Positions 15,928 through 21,650 of a stretch of DNA of 23,617 nt are shown here, in pieces; position 1 is the first letter of the stretch; each line of letters starts with the position of its first letter. The DNA is from Bacteroidota bacterium. Its GTDB lineage: Bacteria > Bacteroidota > Bacteroidia > Bacteroidales > CAJPTX01. The position numbers were made by a program, and so were the translations under genes. Location of the stretch: positions 1-23,617 of the forward strand of contig PDRH01000043.1 of NCBI GenBank assembly GCA_002748015.1, in the 5' to 3' direction. The notes below the pieces were generated by a model. The model ran no database searches, was not told where the DNA came from, and saw nothing but the letters and a program-made list of their open reading frames with translations.

Positions 15928-17343
15928 CTAGTTAGCGTATGCCCCAGCATTGGGGACTCCCCCATGTACTGCGGGCTGCTCAAAGGGGAAGCCTAACATA
16001 TCCCTTCCCCCACCTAAGGGGGCGAGTCCTTTTTGACCTAAGCCCACCGCAGGACTTTGAGGTTGGAGCTTGAAATCACCCCCCAGTGGGTTGGTCAGCC
16101 TTGGAGCCGAGTTGCTCGCTCCCTCCCCAACGATTCGCATCCGCATGTCGCTATCAGATAGGGGGAGTATGGAATGGGTAAATAGTACATTACCAGCATC
16201 GCTATCCACACGTGTAAGGGCTATTTCTTCCTCCCTGTCCCCCCAAACAATGCTGTTTTGCACCAACAACGTATTCCTATCCGACATTTCGGGACGCTCA
16301 AGGCGTATAAGCGGTCCACGGCGTAGCTGGAGCTCCGGGAGGACAGAGTATACGGTTGTCTGAACTAGGCTGGCGCGGGCATTATGCAGACGTAGAGCAC
16401 TTCGCGCCCCTTGCGCTATCAGGCATCCATACAGTTGCACCTGACTATGCTCCAGATATAGGGCATCTAGCCCATAGTAGAGTAGCTTACACCAACGGAT
16501 TGGCAGGTTGTATGCAGCCGCGCTAGCCCCCTTCTCCTGCTCTACGTACAGAGCGGTCACTGCATTACGTATCTCAGCATACTCAAAGATATGCCCCTGG
16601 CTTTCGGGGTAAAGATGTACCCCATTCCACAAGCCCAACGCGCGACGATAGTAACGATCTACCCTATCTGCTCCAAGGACAACCGGATGCTGGCTAGAGC
16701 CAGCGAGGCAGAGCGTCCCCTTAACCTCGAGGCCACATTCCCTGGGGAAATAAAGCTGCGCTCCATTTATGAGGCTAAGGCTTGCACCGGGATGTACAGT
16801 GATACTCCCACTGGCTATCCTGGCTCGCGGCCCCTTGCTACCATCCAACACAACATCCGAACGAATATCAAGCTGATTGAATGGTTGGACATTCATGGTC
16901 CAGGCAAGAAGCGGTATGGCATGGTCACCGCTACTGGTCTTTACAAGAAGCTTATCATTACAACGGCTTACGGTATCATTGGCAGCGTGCTCATTCCTGA
17001 AGCGAAGGAAGACCAGAATACTATCATGCGAATCAAGCCTTACATTCTCCACGACCGGGCCGGGTCGTCCATCCACCAATGCAACATAGGGACTGGCTTC
17101 TCCCCCCTGCAGGGATATTCTGGGTATACTAAGCGATCGCTTAGTCGGGTTGAAAACCGATAGTACCATAGTGGGAGATGTACGACCTACGAATACCGAG
17201 TCGAAGTTTACTGTATCTAGCGAGAAGCTTAGCACAGAGGGGTCATCAAGAGTAGTTACGCTCTTTTCACAGGCCGACAACACCATAAAAAGAAAAAAGA
17301 GCGTGGCGAATATCTTTGCCACGCTCTTCGATAGTCTATCCAT
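15928..17343 (-). CDS. lipoprotein with right-handed beta-helix-like domain
   Basis: A 471-residue predicted lipoprotein. The start at 17343 is chosen because it opens a good signal peptide (MDRLSKSVAKIFATLFFLF) with lipobox VLSAC and the lipidated cysteine at residue 25; an upstream in-frame extension would overlap the DUF3127 gene. Residues about 40-150 look like an Ig-like/DUF1573-type beta domain (DSVFVGRTSPTMVLSVFNP). The rest has short beta segments typical of a right-handed parallel beta-helix (GAQLYFPRECGLEVKGTLCLAG; YGCLIAQGARSALRLHNA). Related Bacteroidetes proteins are uncharacterised; polysaccharide or surface binding is a guess. It lies 34 bases after the DUF3127 gene and is probably third in that operon. 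It converges on the sensor gene. The stop is TAG. Confidence 0.7.
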   Translation of the reverse strand: MDRLSKSVAKIFATLFFLFMVLSACEKSVTTLDDPSVLSFSLDTVNFDSVFVGRTSPTMVLSVFNPTKRSLSIPRISLQGGEASPYVALVDGRPGPVVENVRLDSHDSILVFLRFRNEHAANDTVSRCNDKLLVKTSSGDHAIPLLAWTMNVQPFNQLDIRSDVVLDGSKGPRARIASGSITVHPGASLSLINGAQLYFPRECGLEVKGTLCLAGSSQHPVVLGADRVDRYYRRALGLWNGVHLYPESQGHIFEYAEIRNAVTALYVEQEKGASAAAYNLPIRWCKLLYYGLDALYLEHSQVQLYGCLIAQGARSALRLHNARASLVQTTVYSVLPELQLRRGPLIRLERPEMSDRNTLLVQNSIVWGDREEEIALTRVDSDAGNVLFTHSILPLSDSDMRMRIVGEGASNSAPRLTNPLGGDFKLQPQSPAVGLGQKGLAPLGGGRDMLGFPFEQPAVHGGVPNAGAYAN

Positions 17344-17377
17344 AGAGGCCTGTATCAGCACCAACGGTTCCCTTCCG

Positions 17378-17869
17378 CTAGAAAGGCAAATCGTCAAACG
17401 CTCCACCTGCTACAGCACCGCCATCCTGAGTCGGGAAACTCGCTCCCCCCTGCTGAGGTTGTACTGGTTGCTGGTAGCCCTGTTGAGGTTGCGCTGGTTG
17501 CTGGTAGCCCTGCTGGGGTTGCATCGGCTGCTGGTAGCCCTGCTGCGGCATGGGGGCTTGCCCCTGTGCTGAATCTGCCAGCGTCTCCAAACGCCAGCCA
17601 CGGATTCCGGTAAACCAACGCCCCTGATACTCGCGGGACTGTATATTCACCGAAACGCGTATGCGCGAACCCTCTGGAATATTATCCGCTAGATGTGCGC
17701 TATTGTTGAATAGCTCCACACATATTTTTGTCGGGTACTGCACGTCAGTCAGCGCAATGACGATATCCTGCCGCTGCCACTGCCCCCGGGCGCTCTCCCC
17801 AGTAGCGAGAGGCATCTTCTGCTCGAGTACCCCTACGATATCACAACCACCATTGACCAAATCCGCCAT
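17378..17869 (-). CDS. DUF3127 protein with SSB-like C-terminal tip
   Basis: A 163-residue protein. Residues about 10-97 match the Bacteroidetes DUF3127 pattern (GQWQRQDIVIAL, QYPTKICVELF, VSVNIQSREYQGRWFTGIRGWRL), an OB-like domain. Then come three copies of a ten-residue GYQQP-x-QPQQ repeat (111-140), a Gly-rich spacer and the final FDDLPF. This is the layout of single-stranded DNA-binding protein: OB domain, disordered Q/G/P linker, acidic amphipathic tip that recruits repair proteins. DNA binding is inference. A strong SD AGGAGGAG (17875-17882) lies five bases before the ATG. It lies 21 bases after the FKBP gene and is likely co-transcribed. The stop is TAG. Confidence 0.82.
   Translation of the reverse strand: MADLVNGGCDIVGVLEQKMPLATGESARGQWQRQDIVIALTDVQYPTKICVELFNNSAHLADNIPEGSRIRVSVNIQSREYQGRWFTGIRGWRLETLADSAQGQAPMPQQGYQQPMQPQQGYQQPAQPQQGYQQPVQPQQGGASFPTQDGGAVAGGAFDDLPF
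17450..17539 (-). repeat. three 30-bp repeats encoding GYQQPxQPQQ
   Basis: Units at 17450-17479, 17480-17509 and 17510-17539 are near-identical on the DNA level and encode GYQQPVQPQQ, GYQQPAQPQQ and GYQQPMQPQQ. Repeats of this kind can change copy number by slippage without breaking the frame. Confidence 0.92.
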
Positions 17870-17890
17870 GACAACTCCTCCTGCTTAAAG

Positions 17891-18658
17891 CTACTTCTGT
17901 TTGTATTCACCCTTCTTATAGGCCTCAACCTCCTTGGCGTTGAGGATATGAACAAGGTGCACATCAAATACCATCACCGCATTACCAGGTATACCGGGAC
18001 GCCCACGCTCACCGTAACCCAAGCTGGGCGGGATATAGAGGGTACCTTTGCCCCCCTCCTTGAGCATAGGGATAGCAATCTTCCAGCCCTCAATTACATT
18101 CCCCACATTGAGTACAGCCGGACCACCATGGCGCTCGCTCGCATCGAACACTTCACCATCGGCCAGCCTCCCTGTATACTCTATCTCAACCCAGCTCGTA
18201 TCAATCGGGGAGCCCCCCTCCCCCTGCTCAGTAATGAGGTATACCAAACCCGAAGAATCACGCTGTACGCCGGGTTGCTTCTCCACCGAATCCAAGAAAG
18301 CATTACTCTTTACTAGTCGCTCTGCGGCCAGACGCTTCTCATTCGCCTCCATGTAGAGCTGAATATTCTGCTGCATCTGCTGCACCTCCATCTCACTGTT
18401 ACCGGCATAGGCATCCTTCAGCCCTTTGGCCAGATCGTCAAATGAGAACTCCACCGACTGCTCCCTAAACATTTCGCCCAGCTGGGCACCTACAGCATAG
18501 CTAAAAGTCTTGGCATCTACTTCACCCTCGGGCTTTGCCCCAGACTCCGATTTTCCCTCCTGACCAGCCTTGGCTGGCTTATCAGACTTGCCACCACAGG
18601 AACCCAGGCTAAAAGCCACAGCCAGCGACAAGGCAACCACCATCATTACTTTCTTCAT
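17891..18658 (-). CDS. lipoprotein FKBP-type peptidyl-prolyl cis-trans isomerase
   Basis: A 255-residue protein of the Mip/FkpA type that isomerises Xaa-Pro bonds and assists folding outside the cytoplasm. The start at 18658 gives a signal peptide with lipobox LGSC and lipidated C21; in-frame codons upstream run across the promoter and are rejected. Residues 45-125 form the helical FKBP_N dimerisation region and 135-238 the FKBP domain, with EIEYTGRLADGEVFDAS, VIEGWKIAIPMLKEGGK, YIPPSLGYGERG and IPGNAVMVFDVHLV in family order. A promoter with a near-ideal -33/-7 pair lies upstream, and the DUF3127 and beta-helix lipoprotein genes follow closely, suggesting a three-gene operon. The stop is TAG. 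Confidence 0.92.
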   Translation of the reverse strand: MKKVMMVVALSLAVAFSLGSCGGKSDKPAKAGQEGKSESGAKPEGEVDAKTFSYAVGAQLGEMFREQSVEFSFDDLAKGLKDAYAGNSEMEVQQMQQNIQLYMEANEKRLAAERLVKSNAFLDSVEKQPGVQRDSSGLVYLITEQGEGGSPIDTSWVEIEYTGRLADGEVFDASERHGGPAVLNVGNVIEGWKIAIPMLKEGGKGTLYIPPSLGYGERGRPGIPGNAVMVFDVHLVHILNAKEVEAYKKGEYKQK

Positions 18659-18709
18659 ACTTCTTAATCTTGTTTGTCTGGAGCCTATCACCCCAGAGGT
18701 ACTAATGCG

Positions 18710-18740
18710 CAAAGGTAAGCTATTTCGAACCAAATACAAA
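18710..18740 (-). promoter_or_regulatory. FKBP operon promoter (TTTG-N19-TACCTTTG)
   Basis: On the - strand TTTG (18740-18737) is followed after 19 bases by TACCTTTG (18717-18710), a textbook Bacteroidetes promoter. The leader to the FKBP start would be about 45 bases. The -33 element is part of the T-tract of the terminator immediately upstream. Confidence 0.8.
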
Positions 18741-18770
18741 AGGGTGGACACGCACTTTGCGCATCCACCC
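18731..18770 (-). terminator. terminator after tRNA-Arg
   Basis: The stem pairs 18742-18748 with 18764-18770 (seven pairs). A two-by-two internal loop and a three-pair CGC/GCG inner stem with a five-base loop follow. On the - strand the hairpin is followed by TTTTGTATTTG. It lies nine bases beyond the tRNA 3' end. Confidence 0.75.
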
Positions 18771-18778
18771 TTGTTGAG

Positions 18779-18852
18779 TGACCCCGGCGGGATTCAAACC
18801 CACGACCTTCAGAACCGGAATCTGACGTTCTATTCAGCTGAACTACGGGGCC
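18779..18852 (-). tRNA. tRNA-Arg (anticodon CCG)
   Basis: A 74-base cloverleaf on the - strand. The acceptor stem pairs 5' GGCCCCG with CGGGGTC (one G-U), with discriminator A. The D-arm is in AGTTCAGCTGAATAGAAC. The anticodon stem TCAGA/TCTGA holds loop TTCCGGT, so the anticodon is CCG, reading CGG. The T-arm is CGTGGGTTTGAATCCCGC. CCA is not encoded. CGG is a visibly common arginine codon in the left-hand genes of the window. A TACCTTTG box lies upstream and a terminator downstream. Confidence 0.95.
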
Positions 18853-18864
18853 TCATTTCGCCCG

Positions 18865-18872
18865 CAAAGGTA
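18865..18872 (-). promoter_or_regulatory. -7 box of tRNA-Arg
   Basis: The - strand reads TACCTTTG, ending 12 bases before the tRNA 5' end. A good -33 TTTG at the normal spacing is not seen. The rest of 18873-19010, between the tRNA promoter and the preceding lipoprotein gene, shows nothing I can name. Confidence 0.65.
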
Positions 18873-19010
18873 GTACTATTTTCCGGAAAGAGAAGAGTGT
18901 ACAGCAATTAATCAAGAAGAACGCCCAACACCAGGCCTAAAACTCCCCTCATGATCAAGTGCACAGGGGAATAGGCTATGAGAAGAATGGTTGCTTCTGC
19001 TCCACCTACC

Positions 19011-19607
19011 CTAATTTGCGAACTTCGTGAGCGTAATGGAGCTACCCCCTTGAGCTGGGAATGCCTGGGTATACCCCAAAAGGGTCAAGCGCATCTCACC
19101 AGTAAGCACATACCCCAACGTCATCACGCCGGTCTCCGTATTGTACACCCCATCATACTTAACCCCATCCTTCCCCTCATACTCCACCATTCCATCTAGC
19201 CCCTCCTCTGCCTGCAGATGAATATTAAGATCGTATTCGCCCACCTCCTCCGCGATTTTCTCGAGTACATCAGCCCGATCTATCCTTAGCATGATTTCCT
19301 TGCCATTCCTCTCGCCTTCCCGGAGATGAAGCGTACCCTCCCTCCCCAACTCCGACTTATACGACAAGACCCACTCCCCTTTGGCCTTACCCGCCTTCAC
19401 CTTGAGCTTCTGCATCACGTAAACACACCCAAGATTCTTCTCATCCTCGCTAAAAATTCCCTCATCCTCAAAGATTTCACAGTGCCATACATCTTCAGCG
19501 CTATATAGCCCCTGGGGTGTCTCCATGTCAACATTGCTACAGGCTGAAATGGCCATCCCGGAAAGAACGATGAAGAGGCCTGCTAGTATACCGTGTAATC
19601 TATACAT
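19011..19607 (-). CDS. lipoprotein of unknown function
   Basis: A 198-residue predicted lipoprotein. The signal peptide (MYRLHGILAGLFIVLSGMA) ends in lipobox ISAC with the lipidated cysteine at residue 23. The mature part is rich in E, G and K with alternating beta segments, and has a cysteine in WHCEIF and another in LGCVYV that could pair. It ends in a beta-rich C-terminus (GVMTLGYVLTGEMRLTLLGY). This resembles small calycin-like or lipocalin-like Bacteroidales lipoproteins, but I cannot assign a family. It follows the yaaA-like gene on the same strand after about 100 bases, with no clear promoter box. The stop is TAG. Confidence 0.7.
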   Translation of the reverse strand: MYRLHGILAGLFIVLSGMAISACSNVDMETPQGLYSAEDVWHCEIFEDEGIFSEDEKNLGCVYVMQKLKVKAGKAKGEWVLSYKSELGREGTLHLREGERNGKEIMLRIDRADVLEKIAEEVGEYDLNIHLQAEEGLDGMVEYEGKDGVKYDGVYNTETGVMTLGYVLTGEMRLTLLGYTQAFPAQGGSSITLTKFAN

Positions 19608-19706
19608 ACAGGAATGTTTTCTCTATTGTCCGCTAAAGTTCTCAAATGCTCATACTTTACTATTGGCATAGACAGTGGCTCAACATGCAATCTACTATCA
19701 CCCGGA

Positions 19707-20471
19707 TTAAGCCCGAATGAAGCAGGGGCGATCCACATCGCTAAGGCTTTCAACATAAGCATAGCCTCCATCCGCAAAACGCATCACATCGTCCGGCGCT
19801 GCAGACTGCTCCCGCATCAGATAACGAGCCATCATTCCACGGCAGGTCTTCGTGTGCACCACTATCGTCTTAGGCTTCCCTCGGCTAATTACCTTGAACG
19901 AGGGCTGAATAACCCGCACCTCGCGAGCCACCCGCCTCCACTCGAATAGCCGTTTAAACTCCTCGGCAAAGAGGTTGACCAACACCCCATCATCCCCTTT
20001 CACTACCTCAATTAAGTGGTCAGTCAAACGAGGACGCCAGAAATCAACATTCGTAGCGTAATCAGGATGAGCTAAGGGAATCCCCACGTCCATGCGGTAG
20101 CGACGCACCCTATCAGTCGGACGTAGCATGCCGTACATACCAGAAAGAATCCACAAATGCTCCCGCAAGTAGCGGATTTCTTCATCGCTGAACGAAGGTG
20201 CATCTAGGTAGCGATAAACCTGGCCAGCATACGCCCAAAGGGCAGGCATTGATAATTCACCAGTACCTTGAAAGTGCTGAAAACTCAGATAGGCATCCAT
20301 AGCCAGCTTAGGCGACACACCAAATACCTCCTCCAGCTCCTCCACCGTTAGCTGCTGCATCATCCCTGCAATAGCATTAGCCTCAGCGCCATATAATGGT
20401 TCGGTACAGTCAGGATAGTGAGCTACCAACTCACTATGCATCAGCTTCGCCTCTGAAATTAAAACCTGCAT
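19707..20471 (-). CDS. yaaA: YaaA-family (DUF328/UPF0246) peroxide-stress protein
   Basis: A 254-residue cytoplasmic protein of the YaaA family. In E. coli, YaaA is induced by hydrogen peroxide and limits free iron and DNA damage. Recognisable segments are the N-terminal LISEAK, AYLSFQHFQGTG, LSGMYGMLRPTDRVRRYRMDVG (residues 109-130), VNLFAEEF and the C-terminal HTKTCRGMMARYLM. Length is typical. ATG 20471 is chosen; TTG at 20477 would add two residues. It is transcribed away from the tonB gene's terminator. The stop is TAA, unlike most genes here. Confidence 0.9.
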   Translation of the reverse strand: MQVLISEAKLMHSELVAHYPDCTEPLYGAEANAIAGMMQQLTVEELEEVFGVSPKLAMDAYLSFQHFQGTGELSMPALWAYAGQVYRYLDAPSFSDEEIRYLREHLWILSGMYGMLRPTDRVRRYRMDVGIPLAHPDYATNVDFWRPRLTDHLIEVVKGDDGVLVNLFAEEFKRLFEWRRVAREVRVIQPSFKVISRGKPKTIVVHTKTCRGMMARYLMREQSAAPDDVMRFADGGYAYVESLSDVDRPCFIRA

Positions 20472-20481
20472 AAGCAATACT

Positions 20482-20514
20482 CATATTTACTCCGCTACAG
20501 ACATAGCACACAAA
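20482..20514 (-). promoter_or_regulatory. possible yaaA promoter
   Basis: On the - strand TTTG (20514-20511) is followed after 21 bases by TAAATATG (20489-20482), one mismatch from TAnnTTTG. The -7 box lies only ten bases before the ATG at 20471, so the leader would be very short. Farther upstream, a second box, TACCTTCG (20547-20540), also has one mismatch. Confidence 0.35.
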
Positions 20515-20549
20515 AGACGGCCACCTACCTATAGCCCCCCGAAGGTAAG

Positions 20550-20559
20550 GCCTATAGGC
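20550..20559. promoter_or_regulatory. palindrome upstream of yaaA
   Basis: GCCTATAGGC is a perfect ten-base palindrome. A related half, CCTATAG, lies at 20528-20534. Both lie in the 225-base gap between yaaA and tonB and could be an operator; no known regulator motif is recognised. Confidence 0.25.
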
Positions 20560-20619
20560 AAAATCTAGGTACAAAACACCCGCAGTAGAAAGAGGACCTT
20601 CAAACTCAGCGCACGCAAG

Positions 20620-20665
20620 AAGCCAAAATAAAATGCGTAGCACACCAAGGGCATGCCACGCATTT
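20620..20665 (-). terminator. terminator after tonB
   Basis: An eight-pair perfect stem, AAATGCGT (20631-20638) with ACGCATTT (20658-20665), encloses a 19-base loop. On the - strand it is followed by TTATTTTGGC. It lies about 30 bases past the tonB stop codon. Confidence 0.6.
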
Positions 20666-20697
20666 AGCATTCTAGCAGAAGTCTATCCCTAGGACTC

Positions 20698-21411
20698 TTA
20701 CCGCAGATAGAAGACTACCTGCACCACTTGCTCCACACGGACTGACTCACCACGAAGCTTACCCGGTGTCCACTTCGCAGGGCTCTTCTTCACAACACGA
20801 AGCGCCTCTTCATCGAGGGATTTATCCACTCCCTTAACCAGATGGACATTACTTATGCTTCCATCACGCTCGACAATAAAGCCGACCTGCACCATACCTT
20901 GAATCCCGACCTCACGCGCCACCTCTGGATATTCCACACGGTGAGAAATATAGTTCTGAAACTTACGCAAGTCCCCTTTCTTGAACTTCGGTGGAATATC
21001 AACCTCCGTATACACCTTGTTAAGATCAACGGGTTCTGGCCTTGGAGGTTCTGGCTCAGGTTGAGGCTTTTCAGGTGTAGGCTCAGGCTTTACCGGCTCT
21101 GGTTTGGGCTCTGGCTTCGGTTGAGGCTTCGGTTCTGGCTGCGGCTGGGGTTTAGGCTGCGGCTTCGGTTCTGGCTTCGGTTCTGGCTTCGGTTCTGGCT
21201 TCGGTTCTGGCTTCACAACCGGAACAGAATCTTGCTCTGGCACGAAGGTTGAATCGGGTTTAGGCTCAACCTCCTCTATTGGTTTGGGCGGTTCTGGTGG
21301 CTTGGGCTTCTCCTCTTTCTTCGAGAGCAGGTAATACCCGCCAGCTGCTAGGAGCAAGAGAAGCAGAATAATCAGTGCAATCCTGCGGTTGTTGTTCTTC
21401 TTTTGCGTCAT
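20698..21411 (-). CDS. energy-transducing TonB protein
   Basis: A 237-residue TonB-like protein that would carry proton-motive energy from an inner-membrane motor to outer-membrane TonB-dependent transporters. One N-terminal transmembrane helix (11-30) follows a basic start (MTQKKNNNRR). Residues 35-127 form an extended Pro-Lys/Pro-Glu spacer to cross the periplasm. Residues 150-237 are a TonB C-terminal domain (HRVEYPEVAREVGIQGMVQVGFIVE; VVKKSPAKWTPGK). No exbB, exbD or receptor gene is adjacent, so the motor partner is encoded elsewhere. A TACCTTTG box lies about 50 bases upstream and a terminator follows. The stop is TAA. Confidence 0.9.
   Translation of the reverse strand: MTQKKNNNRRIALIILLLLLLAAGGYYLLSKKEEKPKPPEPPKPIEEVEPKPDSTFVPEQDSVPVVKPEPKPEPKPEPKPEPKPQPKPQPQPEPKPQPKPEPKPEPVKPEPTPEKPQPEPEPPRPEPVDLNKVYTEVDIPPKFKKGDLRKFQNYISHRVEYPEVAREVGIQGMVQVGFIVERDGSISNVHLVKGVDKSLDEEALRVVKKSPAKWTPGKLRGESVRVEQVVQVVFYLR
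21028..21213 (-). repeat. KPEP/KPQP-encoding repeat region in tonB
   Basis: A 12-base unit encoding KPEP recurs with little variation (on the + strand GGTTCTGGCTTC), with at least four near-perfect copies at about 21166-21213, followed in the reading direction by KPQP variants. It forms the rigid periplasmic spacer. Confidence 0.85.
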
Positions 21412-21460
21412 ACCCCATATTCATTTTCCGGTGACTTGCACCATTAGTATATTAGCGTTC

Positions 21461-21468
21461 CAAAGGTA
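21461..21468 (-). promoter_or_regulatory. -7 box of tonB
   Basis: The - strand reads TACCTTTG, 49 bases before the tonB start codon. No convincing -33 TTTG is present at the normal distance. The remaining gap 21469-21598 shows nothing else. Confidence 0.55.
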
Positions 21469-21598
21469 ATACATGTTTTCCAACCAGCCAGCAGATTGCG
21501 TACAGGATTCAACGCTAAGATGAATTCTTGCAACAATGTGCATTGGAAATCAACGTTGCCCCACACTATAACTGTGTAATTAAGGGGAAACTGATGTA

Positions 21599-21627
21599 CA
21601 AAAAAAGGGGATTCCGAAGAACCCCCT
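21599..21627 (-). terminator. terminator after the peptide transporter
   Basis: The stem pairs AGGGG (21606-21610) with CCCCT (21623-21627) and TTC (21612-21614) with GAA (21619-21621) around a CGAA tetraloop, with one A-C mismatch. On the - strand it is followed by a run of seven T. It starts about 24 bases after the stop codon. Confidence 0.8.
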
Positions 21628-21650
21628 CAAGAAAAGGTTGCTAAGAAAGC

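Noticed and set aside
16591..17163. 190-residue ORF on the + strand
   Set aside because: It is the antisense shadow of the beta-helix lipoprotein gene, with no family signature.
17394..17618. Repeat-rich alternate-frame ORFs over the DUF3127 gene
   Set aside because: They arise from the 30-bp repeat read in other frames; the frame ending in FDDLPF carries the conserved domain.
18659..18751. 31-residue extension of the FKBP protein
   Set aside because: It would run through the -7 box and into the tRNA terminator, and it would bury the lipoprotein signal peptide.
18942..18972. Hairpin CCCCT/AGGGG downstream of the 198-residue lipoprotein gene
   Set aside because: Only five or six pairs close a long, unpaired loop, and no T-tract follows on either strand.
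20434..20670. 78-residue ORF on the - strand between tonB and yaaA
   Set aside because: It overlaps the tonB terminator hairpin at one end and yaaA in another frame at the other, and it has no recognisable domain or SD.
21028..21213. CRISPR-like or satellite array
   Set aside because: The regular 12-bp units are in-frame KPEP codons of tonB, with no spacers.
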